Shown: positions 1 to 9,909, counted from the first letter of the stretch. The stretch is 45,665 nt of DNA from Acidobacterium sp. (GCA_003131625.1 PKVY01000101.1:32381-78045), one strand, 5' to 3'. Notes: a model not told the origin generated them from the letters alone. Translations and numbers: made by a program.

Positions 1-243
<243 letters not shown>

Positions 244-273
244 AAAACAGGGTTAGGGGTTAGGGATTAGAAG

Positions 274-305
274 AGCCGGGGACTGGCGTTGACCAGTTCC
301 CGGCT
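274..305. terminator. bidirectional hairpin terminator between ahcY and the cysteine desulfurase gene
   Basis: AGCCGGGGACTGG (274-286) pairs with CCAGTTCCCGGCT (293-305) around a 6-nt loop, with one G-T wobble. T-rich sequence follows on the plus strand. The two genes converge here, so the element can serve both. Confidence 0.8.
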
Positions 306-349
306 TTTGGTTTTTGCGATTGAATTCGTTGGCTGGATCCGCAGGCTCT

Positions 350-1525
350 CTACGTTGCGGCGGTTTCGGCAAGGTGCTTTTTGTAGATCGGCGAGAGCTC
401 GCGGAGTCGGGCGACGGCGGCGGGGACGAGTTCGAGCGCGGTGTCGATGTCGGCGTCAGTGTTTTGGCGAGTGAGCGAGAAGCGCAGGCTGGCGCGGGAG
501 CGGGCGAGCGGCAGTCCCATGGCCTTGAGGACGTGGGAGGGCTCAGTGGAACCGGAGGAGCAAGCCGATCCGCCGGAGACCGCGAGGCCTTTGAGGTCGA
601 GGGCGATGACGAGCGCTTCGCCTTCCAGGTGGTCGAAGTACAGGTTGGTGGTGTTGGGAACGCGCGGCTGGCCGGCGCCGTTGATGCCGCACTCTTCGAT
701 CTTTGAGAGCAACCCGTGTTCGAGGCGGTCGCGGAGGACGCCGATGCGGTCGTCAGTGCCGTCGGTGAGGCTGGCGCGGGCGATTTCGGCAGCTATGCCG
801 AGGCCGACGATGCCGGGGACATTTTCCGTGCCGGCGCGGCGCTGGCGCTCGTGGGCTCCGCCGAAAACGAGCGGCTCGAAGCGAGTCCCGCGACGAACGT
901 AGAGGATGCCGATGCCCTGCGGGGCGTGTAGTTTGTGCCCGGAGATGCTGAGGAGATGGCAGCCGATGGCCTTGACGTCGATGGGGATCTTCCCCGCGGC
1001 CTGCACGGCGTCAGTGTGGAAGGCGACTTCGGCTTCGGCGGCGATTTTGCCGATTTGCTCGACGGGTTGAACAACGCCCGTTTCGTTGTTGGCCATCATG
1101 ATGCTGATGAGCTTTGTGTTCGGCTTGAGCGCGCGGTAAACGTCGAAAGGATCGACAACGCCGCTCCCGGAGACGGCAAGAAACGTGACATCGATGCCAC
1201 GCTCCTGCGCCTTCTGGGCGGAGTGCAGAACAGCGTGGTGCTCGATGGCGGACGTGATGAGGTGATCGCCGGGGCGCAGGACGCCGAAGATGGCGGTATT
1301 GTCACTCTCGGTGCCGCCGGAGTTGAAGACGATTTCGGCGGGACGGCAGTTGAGGAGCGCGGCAACCTGTTCGCGGGCGCGCTCGACGGCGGCGCGGGCG
1401 TGCTGGCCGTGCTGGTGGATGGAGGACGCGTTGCCGAAGGAGTCGATGAAGAAGGGCCGCATAGCCTCCAGTACCTCGGGAAGCAGAGGTGTGGTGGCAT
1501 TGGCGTCCATGTAGATGCGGCGCAT
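350..1525 (-). CDS. cysteine desulfurase (NifS/IscS family)
   Basis: A PLP enzyme that takes sulfur from cysteine for Fe-S cluster and thio-cofactor assembly in the cytosol. The 391-residue product starts MRRIYMDANATTPLL. It has the PLP-binding lysine in SGHKLHAPQG (K198), the HTDAVQAAGK segment, and the mobile loop GGSACSSGS with the catalytic cysteine near residue 322, typical of group I NifS/IscS enzymes. An in-frame ATG 84 nt upstream would add 28 residues without family character, so I use the start at 1525. There is no IscU/NifU partner nearby. It diverges from the response regulator gene at 1639. Demand for Fe-S assembly is high given the hydrogenase in this window, but a dedicated link is not shown. 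Length and motifs fit well; NifS versus IscS naming is not resolvable. Confidence 0.93.
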   Translation of the reverse strand: MRRIYMDANATTPLLPEVLEAMRPFFIDSFGNASSIHQHGQHARAAVERAREQVAALLNCRPAEIVFNSGGTESDNTAIFGVLRPGDHLITSAIEHHAVLHSAQKAQERGIDVTFLAVSGSGVVDPFDVYRALKPNTKLISIMMANNETGVVQPVEQIGKIAAEAEVAFHTDAVQAAGKIPIDVKAIGCHLLSISGHKLHAPQGIGILYVRRGTRFEPLVFGGAHERQRRAGTENVPGIVGLGIAAEIARASLTDGTDDRIGVLRDRLEHGLLSKIEECGINGAGQPRVPNTTNLYFDHLEGEALVIALDLKGLAVSGGSACSSGSTEPSHVLKAMGLPLARSRASLRFSLTRQNTDADIDTALELVPAAVARLRELSPIYKKHLAETAAT

Positions 1526-1638
1526 ACTTCCATTGTAACGGGGCTGGGATCGGGCAAGACTTCGCCAGGCGGCAAAAAGCGGACGCAAGTACCCATCGGA
1601 TTCATGCAAAATTAAGTGTCGGGAGTCATCCTGTAGCT

Positions 1639-2325
1639 ATGCGAGCGCTGATCGTCGAGGACGAGGCTCGGGTCGCGGAGAATATCGCGGCAGCGCTGCG
1701 CGAAAGCGCCGGTCTGGCGGTGGATGTGGCCGCGAACGGACCGGACGGCGTCGAGCTGGGGCGGCAGGCCAATTACGACCTGATCGTGCTGGACCTGATG
1801 CTGCCGGGAATGGATGGGCTGGCGGTGCTGAAGGCGATTCGGGCGAAGGGCCAGACCGCGCCGGTGCTGGTGCTGACAGCGGTGATGGAAAAGGCGTCGA
1901 TCGTGCGGCTGCTGAATGCCGGGGCGGACGATTATCTGGCGAAGCCTTTCGATCTGGGCGAACTGCTGGCGCGCGCGAAGGCGCTGATCCGGCGCGGGAA
2001 GGGCGTGAGCCATCCGAGGATCGAGGTCGCGGATCTGGTGATCGACACACTGGAGAGAACGGTGACGGTGGCGGGCAAGCCGGTGGAACTTTCGCCAACG
2101 GAGTATCGCGCGCTTGAATATCTGAGCCATCGGCCGCGGTCGGTGATCTCGAAGCAGGTGCTGCTGGAGCATCTTTACGACTACAACTGGGAGCATCACT
2201 CGAACGTGATCGAGGCGCACATTTCGAATCTGCGGCGCAAGCTGAACCGCGGGCGAGACGGCCAGTGGATCGAGACGCTGCGCGGGCGCGGATACCGGCT
2301 AATGTCGGGAGGCGGCACAGCATGA
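1639..2325 (+). CDS. OmpR/PhoB-family response regulator
   Basis: A 228-residue two-component DNA-binding regulator. The receiver domain (1-115) has the acidic pocket VEDE (7-9), phosphoacceptor D52 in VLDLMLPGMDG, T80 and K102 (AKPF). A winged-helix output domain follows (about 130-225), ending in the RGRGYRLM signature of OmpR/PhoB. The start MRALIVEDE is where family homology begins; the frame is open 50 codons further upstream but lacks receiver character there. The stop overlaps the histidine kinase start (ATGA at 2322-2325), so the pair is translationally coupled. The signal and target genes are unknown. It is divergent from the cysteine desulfurase gene, with 113 bp between them. Confidence 0.95.
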   Translation: MRALIVEDEARVAENIAAALRESAGLAVDVAANGPDGVELGRQANYDLIVLDLMLPGMDGLAVLKAIRAKGQTAPVLVLTAVMEKASIVRLLNAGADDYLAKPFDLGELLARAKALIRRGKGVSHPRIEVADLVIDTLERTVTVAGKPVELSPTEYRALEYLSHRPRSVISKQVLLEHLYDYNWEHHSNVIEAHISNLRRKLNRGRDGQWIETLRGRGYRLMSGGGTA

Positions 2326-3749
2326 AGCGCTATTCTCTTCGCCGGCGTCTGATCGCCGCTGTGCTGCTGCTGGAGTGCGCCCTGGTGGCAGGGCTGAGCG
2401 GCGCGTCGCTGCTGTATCTGTGGCGCGAACATATGCGGAGCTTCGACGTGATGGTGCGCGGGCGCGCCGACTCGCTGCTGGGCCAGGTGCACGATGCGGA
2501 GGATGCCGGGGACAACGTGGCCATCGATGCGGAGGCGCTGGACCTGCGCGGGCGCGATCTGTGGATGGCGCGCGACGAAGGCGGGCGGGTGCTGGCGCAG
2601 TCGGCGGGTTGGAGCAGCGATGTGCTGAGCAACTTTGGCGCGAAACCGGCAGCGCACGATTTTCGCGTGCAGGGAAAAATGTTTCGCGGGCTGATGCTGC
2701 ACGGGATAAGGCAGATCGACGCGGAGGGCGGCAGCCCGGGCATCGCGCGGCCCGTGACCATTTTTTATGCTGCGCCGCTGGCGCCGGTGGATGAGGCGAT
2801 TTGGCGGGCAGCGCGGTTTCTGGCGGTGGCGAGTTCCCTGCTGCTGCTGCTGACGGCGGGAGGGTTGGCACTGCTGCTGCGGCGAGGACTGGCGCCGCTC
2901 GAAGAGCTGAGCGTGGCGGCGGCGGAAATGACCCCGAGCCATCCGCGATTCCACGCGCCGAAGAGCGCTCACTCTACTGTGGAGCTGGCGGTGCTGGCGG
3001 GGGCGCTGGAGTCGGCGACGCGGCGGCTGGAAGAGGCTTTCGTGCAGCAGCAGGTCTTCGTCAATGATGCCGCGCACGAACTGAAGACGGCAGTGACGAT
3101 CATCAAGTCATCGCTGCAACTGCTGGCATCGCGGCCGCGGAGCACGCAGGAATACGCGAAGGGCCTCGAAACCTGCATGGCCGACTGCGCCCGCATGGAA
3201 GACCTGGTACAGCGGATGCTGCAGCTGGCCCGTTTCGAGCAGGAGCCGGCGAGCGGCTGCGTGCACTGTGATCTGGCGGAAGTAGCGCGGGACGTAGCGG
3301 CGCAGATGGAGAGGCTGGCGGAAATCCGCGAGGTTGCGGTCGCGGTGCAGGCGCCGGATTCGGTGAGGGCGCCGCTGGAGGAGGGCGCCTGCGCTTCCCT
3401 GCTGGCCAATCTTCTGCTGAACGCTGTACAACACACGCCGGAAGGAGGCTCAGTGACGGTGGCGATCCAGGCCGCCGCGGACATCACAATTGAGGTGCGG
3501 GACACGGGCCGAGGGATTGCGCCGGAAGATCTTCCACATCTGTTCGAGCGCTTCTGGCGCGGAGACCATTCGCGGGCGAGGAGTACGGGCGGAGCGGGTC
3601 TGGGGTTGTCGATCTGCAAGGCGATTGTGGATTCGTGCGGCGGCGCAATCGACGTGAGCAGCCGGCTCGGGGAAGGCACGTGCGTGACGGTGCGGCTGCC
3701 GCTGATGGCGTCACCGACGGCGGTGCGGGAGCTGTCGGCGGTCGGCTGA
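2322..3749 (+). CDS. sensor histidine kinase
   Basis: The membrane partner of the response regulator at 1639, 475 residues. Two transmembrane segments (about 10-34 and 162-187) bracket a periplasmic region of about 125 residues with no motif I recognise. A HAMP-like stretch (APLEELSVAAAEM) leads to the DHp helix FVNDAAHELKTAV with phospho-accepting H252. The ATPase domain has an N box (NLLLNAVQHTPEGG), G1 (DTGRGIAPEDLPHLFERF) and G2 (GGAGLGLSICKAI). The layout is that of a QseC/CusS-like HisKA/HATPase kinase. It starts inside the regulator stop codon. A strong hairpin terminator follows at 3783-3811, closing a two-gene operon. The ligand cannot be read from the sequence. Confidence 0.94.
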   Translation: MKRYSLRRRLIAAVLLLECALVAGLSGASLLYLWREHMRSFDVMVRGRADSLLGQVHDAEDAGDNVAIDAEALDLRGRDLWMARDEGGRVLAQSAGWSSDVLSNFGAKPAAHDFRVQGKMFRGLMLHGIRQIDAEGGSPGIARPVTIFYAAPLAPVDEAIWRAARFLAVASSLLLLLTAGGLALLLRRGLAPLEELSVAAAEMTPSHPRFHAPKSAHSTVELAVLAGALESATRRLEEAFVQQQVFVNDAAHELKTAVTIIKSSLQLLASRPRSTQEYAKGLETCMADCARMEDLVQRMLQLARFEQEPASGCVHCDLAEVARDVAAQMERLAEIREVAVAVQAPDSVRAPLEEGACASLLANLLLNAVQHTPEGGSVTVAIQAAADITIEVRDTGRGIAPEDLPHLFERFWRGDHSRARSTGGAGLGLSICKAIVDSCGGAIDVSSRLGEGTCVTVRLPLMASPTAVRELSAVG

Positions 3750-3782
3750 GGTCGTGCGAACGGGGCCAGAGTTTGCAAAAGG

Positions 3783-3811
3783 AAAAGGGAGACCGGGGCG
3801 GTCTCCCTTTT
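3783..3811. terminator. bidirectional rho-independent terminator
   Basis: AAAAGGGAGACC (3783-3794) and GGTCTCCCTTTT (3800-3811) form a perfect 12-bp stem with a 5-nt loop, with A-tracts on one side and T-tracts on the other. It lies between the convergent histidine kinase and acyl-CoA synthetase genes and can end both transcripts. Confidence 0.92.
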
Positions 3812-3826
3812 CTGTGCCGGACGGAT

Positions 3827-6571
3827 TCAGAGACCGAGCTCGCCGCGAATGAGGCCCTTTTCCTCGATGAGCGTGAAGCCCAGCTTGCGGGAGAGATTGC
3901 GCATGCGGGTGTTCTCCGGGAGGAAGTAGATAAGGACCTGAGAGATGCCTTCCTGGCGGGTGGCCGACAGAGTGCGGCGCATGAGAGCTTCGCCGAGCCC
4001 CTGGCCCTGAAAGTCGTCGGCAATGACCACCGCGAGCGTTGCGGAGCGCCCGTCGTCCTGGCGGATCATGCGGCTGACGCCGCCGATGACGGGGCCGGCC
4101 ACGGGATCGTTCGTTTCCGCGACCAACGCCAGCTCGCGGTCGTAATCGATGAAACAGATGCGGGTGAGGCGCTCGTGGGCGGTACGGGCGTTGATATCGA
4201 GCGCGGTGAAGTAGCGCTGGACCACGGTGCGCTCGGAGAGGCGATCGTGGAAGGCGGAGATGAGCGGCTCGTCCTCGGGACGGATGGGCCGGATGAGCAC
4301 GCTCGATCCGGAGCGGGTCTTCCAGGGCGCCGCGTACTGGACTGGATAAGGGCGAATGGCAGGACGCGGAAGCTGGTCCTCGGTGGTATCGGGCTCATGC
4401 AGGACGACGCGCGCGTCGAGAGCGATGAGGCCATCGGGGGAAGCAAGCAGCGGGTTGATGTCGATCTCTTTGATCCAGCGCTGCTCGACGACCAGCTCGC
4501 TGAAGCGGACGACGAGGGCATCGAGGGCATCGAGGTCGACGGATTTGCGGCCGCGCACGCCTTTGAGCGCGGTGAAGATCTTCGTCTGCTCCATCTGATG
4601 GCGAGCGAGCGTGGCGGTGAGCGGAGGCAGCGCGAGGGCCCGGTCTTTCCAGACCTCGACGAGCTGGCCGCCGGTTCCGAACAGGAGAACGGGGCCGAGC
4701 TGCGGATCGATGCTGCTGCCGAGGATAATTTCGTAGCCGTCGAGTTTGGCGAAGGGCTGCACGGTGACGCCGAGGAAGTGCTGCGCTCCGACTTTTTCGG
4801 TGACGGATTTTTGAATGCTGGCAAACGCCTCAGCTACATCAGCGGCGGTACGCAGGTTAAGCTTCACGCCGCCGACGTCGGTTTTGTGGGTGATGGTTTC
4901 GGAGTGGAGCTTGAGGACGACGGGGTAGCCGATCTCAGAGGCTTTGGCAACCGCCTCGCTGGAGGTTTTCGCCAATTCGGTGCGAACCGTGGGAATGCCA
5001 TAGGCGGCAAGGAGCTGCTTCGATTCGTACTCGGTGAGGATGGTGCGACGGCTGGCGCGGACCTGGCTGACGATGCCGTTGGCGAAGTCGCGTTTGGTAT
5101 CGAGGACGGAGCCGGAAAGCGCGGCCGGCGTCTCGTAGAGGTCGCGCAGATGGCTGGTGTGTTTCCAGGTGGCGACGAATGCTTCGGCCGCAGCGTCGGG
5201 GTAGGGGAAGACGGGAATGCCGGCGCGGGTGAGAATCGCCTCGCCCTCAGCGACGAAATCGCCGCCCATCCAGCTGGCGATGACGGGCTTGCCGGTGGAG
5301 CGAGCGTAGGGCGCGAGATGCTCGGCGACCGCGGTGGGATCGGTCATGCCCTGCGGGGTGAGGATGACAAGCATGCCGTCGGTATTTGCATCCTTCGAAG
5401 CAATCTCGAGGGCTTTGGAGTAGCGATCCGCTTCAGCGTCGCCAAGGATGTCGACCGGATTGTTGTGACTCCACGCATCGGGAAGGAAGGCGTTATAGGT
5501 CGCAACGGTCTCGGGGGAAATTTCAGTGAGTTCCCCACCCACAGAGATGAGCGCGTCCGTGGCGAGGACGCCGGGCCCTCCGGCATTGGTGAGGATGGTG
5601 AGCCGCGGACCTTTGGGACGAGGCTGCTTGGCGAGGACTTCGGATATGTAGAAAATTTCGCTGATGGAGTTGACGCGGAGGACGCCGGCACGCTGGAAGG
5701 CGGCGTCCAGGACATCGTCGCTGCCGGTGAGAGAGCCGGTGTGGGAGGCTGCGGCCTTCGCAGCGGCGGCGGTGCGGCCGGCCTTGATGACGAGGATCGG
5801 CTTGTTGAGCGCCACGGCGCGGGCAGCGGAGAGAAAGCTGCGGGCGTCGCCGATGGATTCCATGTAGATCACGATGGAGTCGGTGTTCGGGTCCTGGCCG
5901 TAGTGGTCGATGAGTTCGCCAAAGCTGACATCGAGCATCGAACCGGCGGAGACGCAGCCGCTGAGGCCCACGTGCTCGCGGATGCACCAGTCGAGGATGG
6001 CAGTGAGGAGAGCGCCACTCTGGCTGATGAAGGCCAGGCGTCCCGCGGGAACCATGGCCTTGGCGAAGTTGGCGTTGAGACCGCCGACGGGATTCATCAC
6101 GCCGAGGCAGTTGGGGCCAATGAGCCGCATCTTACCCTTGATGGTGGCGGCGATCTGACGCTCGAGCGCTTTGCCGGGCTCGCCGATTTCCTTGAAGCCG
6201 GCGGAGATGACGATGGCCGAGGGAACACCGGCGTCGACGGCTTCCTGAATGATGGCGGGAACGGTGGCGGCCGGAGTGGTGACAACGATGAGGTCAGGGA
6301 TGCCTGGGAGGTCGCGGATGGATTTGAAAGCAGGAAGGCCGAGCACGCTGGGTCGCTTCGGGTTGACGGGCCAGACGGGGCCACCGAAAGGGCTGCCTGC
6401 GAGGTTTTGCAGAACGGTGCAGCCAACGCTGCCGACGCGATCGGTTGCGCCAATGACCGCGACCGATTTGGGCGTGAAGATAGAGGCGAGCGGACTGCGC
6501 CGGATGCTGACGAGATCGTGAGCCGGGTCGATGATCAGGGGTGTTTCCGGGGCGACCGTAGCGGAAGCCAT
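3827..6571 (-). CDS. ADP-forming acyl-CoA synthetase fused to GNAT acetyltransferase (Pat/PatZ-like)
   Basis: A 914-residue fusion. Residues 25-460 form the CoA-binding/ligase alpha module ([19 protein letters not shown] near 32-50; [11 protein letters not shown] with H277 where ADP-forming acetyl-CoA synthetases carry the phosphohistidine). An ATP-grasp beta module follows ([27 protein letters not shown]). Residues 752-914 are a GNAT domain with the acetyl-CoA loop [12 protein letters not shown]. The architecture matches bacterial lysine acetyltransferases of the Pat/PatZ type, which silence acetyl-CoA synthetase. As I recall, those enzymes often lack the active-site histidine; here it is present, so the ligase half may be active. 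ATG 6571 has AAAGGAG 9 nt upstream; longer in-frame starts would run back into cydB. The cydB stop lies 25 nt upstream, so it is probably the last gene of a cydA-cydB operon. Confidence 0.9.
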   Translation of the reverse strand: MASATVAPETPLIIDPAHDLVSIRRSPLASIFTPKSVAVIGATDRVGSVGCTVLQNLAGSPFGGPVWPVNPKRPSVLGLPAFKSIRDLPGIPDLIVVTTPAATVPAIIQEAVDAGVPSAIVISAGFKEIGEPGKALERQIAATIKGKMRLIGPNCLGVMNPVGGLNANFAKAMVPAGRLAFISQSGALLTAILDWCIREHVGLSGCVSAGSMLDVSFGELIDHYGQDPNTDSIVIYMESIGDARSFLSAARAVALNKPILVIKAGRTAAAAKAAASHTGSLTGSDDVLDAAFQRAGVLRVNSISEIFYISEVLAKQPRPKGPRLTILTNAGGPGVLATDALISVGGELTEISPETVATYNAFLPDAWSHNNPVDILGDAEADRYSKALEIASKDANTDGMLVILTPQGMTDPTAVAEHLAPYARSTGKPVIASWMGGDFVAEGEAILTRAGIPVFPYPDAAAEAFVATWKHTSHLRDLYETPAALSGSVLDTKRDFANGIVSQVRASRRTILTEYESKQLLAAYGIPTVRTELAKTSSEAVAKASEIGYPVVLKLHSETITHKTDVGGVKLNLRTAADVAEAFASIQKSVTEKVGAQHFLGVTVQPFAKLDGYEIILGSSIDPQLGPVLLFGTGGQLVEVWKDRALALPPLTATLARHQMEQTKIFTALKGVRGRKSVDLDALDALVVRFSELVVEQRWIKEIDINPLLASPDGLIALDARVVLHEPDTTEDQLPRPAIRPYPVQYAAPWKTRSGSSVLIRPIRPEDEPLISAFHDRLSERTVVQRYFTALDINARTAHERLTRICFIDYDRELALVAETNDPVAGPVIGGVSRMIRQDDGRSATLAVVIADDFQGQGLGEALMRRTLSATRQEGISQVLIYFLPENTRMRNLSRKLGFTLIEEKGLIRGELGL

Positions 6572-6596
6572 GAGGGAGTTCTCCTTTGAATCTCTT

Positions 6597-7640
6597 TCAA
6601 TGCCCATAGCCGGCTTCCGCGGTGACTTTACCACGGAACAGCCAATAGGACGTGAAGAAGTAAGCCAGAGCGAGGACGAGGCCGAGGGACCACCAGATGA
6701 GTCCCACATGCAGCGAATGCGGCCCTGCGAGCGCGCCGGCGATGGTGATGTCGCGCGCCGGATCGGTGGACGAGGGCAGGAGCGTGGGGTAGAGTCCCGC
6801 AGCGGCGCCGACCAGCATGAAGACCAGGTAGAGACAGGAAGAAAGGAAGGCCGCGAGCGGCTTGCGCTGTTTGGTGAAGCTCAACATGCCGATGAGCGTG
6901 GCGACAACCAGCGCGGGAATCGCGAAGAGGATCGGGTACGCCTTGTAATTTGCGAGCGCGGAGGGCCGCACAGCGATGGTGGCGGGCAGGCTGATGAGGG
7001 TGATGACCAGCAGAGCGATCCAGAGCGTGGAGGCTGCACGGCGAGCGCGCTCTTCCAGCTCGCCGGGAGCTTTGAGCACGAGCCAGAGCGCGCCATGGGT
7101 GGCGAGCGCGACCAGAGCGACGACTCCGCCGATGACGGTGTACCAGTCGAGAATGCCGGGGTTGGCGCCGACGCGCCAGTTGGTCCAGAGGGGCAGGAAG
7201 AAGTAGCTGTCCGCGCCGATGGGCACGCCGCGGATGACGTTAGCCAGCGCCGCGCCGAAGAAGATGGCGAGCAGCGCGCTGGCGACGAAAAAGAGGCCGT
7301 CGAAGAAGCTGCGCCAGACGTCGTGATCGATGTGCATGCGCAGCTCGATGCTGACTCCGCGCATGATGAGCAGCCAAAGCACGATCATCAGGGGCAGATA
7401 GAAGCCGCTGAAGGAAGAGGCGTAGAGCAGCGGGAAGGCGAAGTACAGCGTGCCCCCACCGGCGAGCAGCCAGACTTCGTTGCCATCCCACACCGGGCCG
7501 ATGGAGCGGTAGAGGGTGCGGCGAGCGTCTTCGGTGCGGCCGAGGAAGGGAGAGAGGATACCGACGCCAAGGTCGAAGCCGTCGAGCACGACGTAAGCGG
7601 CGATCATGACTGCGACAATCCAGAACCAGACAAATCCCAT
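6597..7640 (-). CDS. cydB: cytochrome bd ubiquinol oxidase subunit II
   Basis: A 347-residue polytopic membrane protein. It opens with the CydB N-terminus ([20 protein letters not shown], then [13 protein letters not shown]), followed by [12 protein letters not shown] and further hydrophobic helices spread to the C-terminus. CydB pairs with CydA to form the bd oxidase, which oxidises quinol and reduces O2 to water with high affinity and without pumping protons. The cydA stop is 16 nt upstream and the acyl-CoA synthetase/GNAT gene starts 25 nt downstream. No small CydX-like frame was recognised in the tight downstream gap. Confidence 0.95.
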   Translation of the reverse strand: MGFVWFWIVAVMIAAYVVLDGFDLGVGILSPFLGRTEDARRTLYRSIGPVWDGNEVWLLAGGGTLYFAFPLLYASSFSGFYLPLMIVLWLLIMRGVSIELRMHIDHDVWRSFFDGLFFVASALLAIFFGAALANVIRGVPIGADSYFFLPLWTNWRVGANPGILDWYTVIGGVVALVALATHGALWLVLKAPGELEERARRAASTLWIALLVITLISLPATIAVRPSALANYKAYPILFAIPALVVATLIGMLSFTKQRKPLAAFLSSCLYLVFMLVGAAAGLYPTLLPSSTDPARDITIAGALAGPHSLHVGLIWWSLGLVLALAYFFTSYWLFRGKVTAEAGYGH

Positions 7641-7656
7641 CGTGTTTCCCTCCCTG

Positions 7657-9012
7657 CTAAACAGCCGTCAGCGTTGCGGGCTCAGGCTCGACCGCAGTGG
7701 CTGCCGGCCCGGTGCGGATGAAGCGATAGACGATGACGATCCAGAGGATCGAAAGCACCGAGTACATGCCGAGGAAGCCGAGCAGCGTGAAGAGTGCGTT
7801 TCCGGCGGAGACGTGCGTCGAATAGCCCTCGCTGGTGCGGATGAGGCCGTAGACCAGCCACGGTTGACGGCCGATCTCCGCGGTCATCCAGCCTGCGGTG
7901 TTGGCGATGTACGGCAGCGGGAAGCTGAGCAGGATGGGCCAGAGAATCCAGCGCGCGGAGTAGAGCTTGCCGCGCCACAGCAGGAAGGCGGCGACCAGCA
8001 TGAGCAGCAGGAACCACGTCCCGAGCCCCACCATGATGTGGTAGCTGTAATAGAGCAACGGCAGGGCTGAGGGCCACTGGTCGCGGGGAAAGGCGTTGAG
8101 GCCTTTCACTTCGGCGGATGTAGTGCCGTAGAGGAGGAAGCTGAGGACGTCGTTGACGACCAGAGGATTGTCGATCTTCTGCGCGTTCTCGTCGGGCTGG
8201 CCGATGAGGACGACGGGCGCGCCCTTCTGGGTGCGGAAGAGGCCTTCCATGCCGGCAATGGCAGCGGGCTGATATTTCGCAACGTAGCGGCCGTGGAAAT
8301 CGCCGGTGGGAAAGATCTGAACGACGCAGGAGATGAGGCCGGCAATGACGCCGATTTTGAGGAAGAGGCGGCCGAATTCCTGGTGGCTCTTTTCGAGCAG
8401 GTAGAACGCGCCGGTGGCCGCGACGACAAACGATGCTGTGACGACCGCGCCGCACATATTGTGCGCGTACTGCAGCCAGGCCCATGGGTTCAGCATGAAT
8501 TTCCAAAAGCTTGAGACTTCATAGGAGCCGTTGGGCAGCAGATGGTAGGCAAGGGGATGCTGCATCCAGGCGTCGGTAACGATGATGAAGAAGCCTGAAA
8601 TCCACGAGCCGACAAAGACCATAGTGGCCGCACCAAAATGGGCGAGCTTCGACATGCGTTTTTCGCCGAAGAGGAAGAGGCCGAGGAAGGTCGATTCGAG
8701 GAAGAAGGCGAAGACGCCCTCCATCGCGAGGGGCTGGCCGATGACGCCGCCAGTGCGCCGCGCGAACTCCGACCAGTTGGTGCCGAACTGGAATTCCATG
8801 GGAATGCCGGTGACGACGCCGAGCAGGAAGTTGATCGCGAAAATCTTCGCCCAGAAGCGCGCGGCCTGGTTCCAGCGGTCGTCGTTGGAGCGCAGGGCGA
8901 TGAGTTTCATCACCACCATCAGCAGCGCCAGGCCCATGGTGAGCTGCGGGAACAGATAGTGGAACGTGACGGTAAAAGCGAAGTGGATACGGTCCAGCAG
9001 GAGGGCGTTCAT
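7657..9012 (-). CDS. cydA: cytochrome bd ubiquinol oxidase subunit I
   Basis: A 451-residue subunit carrying the hemes of cytochrome bd. Expected residues are visible: H18 in TFHYLFPQ (heme b595 ligand), H184 in WLQYAHNMCG and M327 in YHIMVGLG (heme b558 ligands), the quinol-loop motif KYQPAAIAGMEG, and GRQPWLVYG. At 451 residues against about 520 in E. coli, the Q-loop is the short form, as in CIO-type and many non-enteric oxidases. A perfect TGTGAC-N4-GTCACA palindrome lies 38-53 nt upstream of the ATG (9050-9065), a likely Crp/Fnr-type site for oxygen or redox control. It heads the cydAB operon on the minus strand. Confidence 0.95.
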   Translation of the reverse strand: MNALLLDRIHFAFTVTFHYLFPQLTMGLALLMVVMKLIALRSNDDRWNQAARFWAKIFAINFLLGVVTGIPMEFQFGTNWSEFARRTGGVIGQPLAMEGVFAFFLESTFLGLFLFGEKRMSKLAHFGAATMVFVGSWISGFFIIVTDAWMQHPLAYHLLPNGSYEVSSFWKFMLNPWAWLQYAHNMCGAVVTASFVVAATGAFYLLEKSHQEFGRLFLKIGVIAGLISCVVQIFPTGDFHGRYVAKYQPAAIAGMEGLFRTQKGAPVVLIGQPDENAQKIDNPLVVNDVLSFLLYGTTSAEVKGLNAFPRDQWPSALPLLYYSYHIMVGLGTWFLLLMLVAAFLLWRGKLYSARWILWPILLSFPLPYIANTAGWMTAEIGRQPWLVYGLIRTSEGYSTHVSAGNALFTLLGFLGMYSVLSILWIVIVYRFIRTGPAATAVEPEPATLTAV

Positions 9013-9049
9013 ACCACTTCCACGGTAATTGCGAGGGGCGCGGCGGCTC

Positions 9050-9065
9050 TGTGACCCTTGTCACA
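9050..9065. promoter_or_regulatory. Crp/Fnr-type palindrome upstream of cydA
   Basis: TGTGACCCTTGTCACA is a perfect 6+6 inverted repeat and matches TGTGA-N6-TCACA at all ten positions. Its centre lies about 45 nt before the cydA ATG. An AT-rich AATTAC at 9025-9030 (minus strand) could be a -10 element placed for class II activation. The motif is seen directly; which regulator binds is inferred. Confidence 0.6.
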
Positions 9066-9201
9066 ATGGGGGTCGGAGCAGGGGCCGGAAGTTACACAAA
9101 AGAAACGGGCGGCCGGGGAACAGCCAAGGTCAGACCAACAAAACGCGCGCCCGTGGTGTCTCGTAAAGATGGCGATCCGAGGAAATCTTCGGCCTTCACT
9201 A

Positions 9202-9534
9202 CTAGATAACGAGAGACACTCCGCCGTGGCGCCGGCGCGAGGGACGGACGGTAATCTCCACGTCCTGTCCGAGCGCGACAAGGAATTCCATGAGGCGCTC
9301 GACCGAGAAAGAGCCGGAGCGATTGCGCATCAGAGCGGAAACATGCGGTTGCCGAATGCTGAGTAGCTTCCCCGCTTCGACCTGGGTCAGGCCGCGTTCG
9401 CGGATGAGACGGTAGATCTCCAGCGTAAGCTTTGCCCTCAGCAATTCCCGTTCGGGATGGGGCAGGCCGAGGTCCGCGAACACATTGCCGGTGCTCTTTT
9501 GCGCCCGGACGGGGGTTCTGGCTCTCGCGCTCAT
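9202..9534 (-). CDS. XRE-family antitoxin (HigA-like)
   Basis: A 110-residue helix-turn-helix protein starting MSARARTPV. The HTH is clear: RERGLTQVEAGKLLSIRQPH followed by VSALMRNRSGSFSVERLMEF, as in the small XRE antitoxins paired with HigB/Gp49-type toxins. The ATG at 9534 is 1 nt after the toxin stop, so the two are coupled; an upstream ATG (9576) would overlap the toxin gene. Toxin-before-antitoxin order is typical of higBA. It should neutralise the toxin and repress the pair. A short inverted repeat just before the toxin start is a candidate operator. The gene ends 189 bp before cydA. Confidence 0.85.
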   Translation of the reverse strand: MSARARTPVRAQKSTGNVFADLGLPHPERELLRAKLTLEIYRLIRERGLTQVEAGKLLSIRQPHVSALMRNRSGSFSVERLMEFLVALGQDVEITVRPSRRRHGGVSLVI

Positions 9535-9535
9535 C

Positions 9536-9907
9536 TCAGTTCTGCCTTTCGCGGTGCAGGCGCTCGGCCTCTGCAAGGCGGCGCCGAATCAGATCCAGAT
9601 CCCGATGCGGGGTGGCAATGCCGCGCTTCGATTTCTTCTGGAAGGCATGCAGCACGTAGGCCGCCTCCGCAAAACGTACTGTGTACACTGCACGCCACGT
9701 ATCCCCTCCAAAATCCGAAACGATCTCGACCACGGAGCTTCCGCCGAAGCCTTTCATCGGCCTGGCCGCAGGATCGAGCTCATTGTGCTGTGCCGCATAC
9801 AGGGCCATGCCGATGTCGCGCCGGACCGGACGCGGAAACGAGCGCACATCCTTCCGGGTCGACCCCAGCCAGATCAGGGGCCGGCCTGGCTCGCCTTCAG
9901 TATACAT
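9536..9907 (-). CDS. HigB/Gp49-like toxin of a type II toxin-antitoxin system
   Basis: A 123-residue basic protein. The core (RPLIWLGSTRKDVRSFPRPV; GKGFGG-like KGFGGSSVVEIVSDFGGDTW; RAVYTVRF; YVLHAFQKKSKRGIATP) fits the phage Gp49-like/HigB toxin family of RelE-fold mRNA interferases that cleave ribosome-bound mRNA. The antitoxin follows after 1 nt. The ATG at 9907 lies 28 nt downstream of the NapC-like cytochrome stop (9935), and the short gap contains an inverted repeat. The module sits between a respiratory cluster and cydAB on the same strand. It may be a passenger or may stabilise the region; nothing in the sequence shows a metabolic role. Confidence 0.82.
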   Translation of the reverse strand: MYTEGEPGRPLIWLGSTRKDVRSFPRPVRRDIGMALYAAQHNELDPAARPMKGFGGSSVVEIVSDFGGDTWRAVYTVRFAEAAYVLHAFQKKSKRGIATPHRDLDLIRRRLAEAERLHRERQN

Positions 9908-9909
9908 GA

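Noticed and set aside
3635-6589. Open frame of 984 codons on the plus strand opposite the acyl-CoA synthetase gene
   Set aside because: It is a high-GC antisense shadow: its translation is Gly/Asp/Glu-rich without family motifs, while the minus-strand protein has clear domains and a ribosome site.
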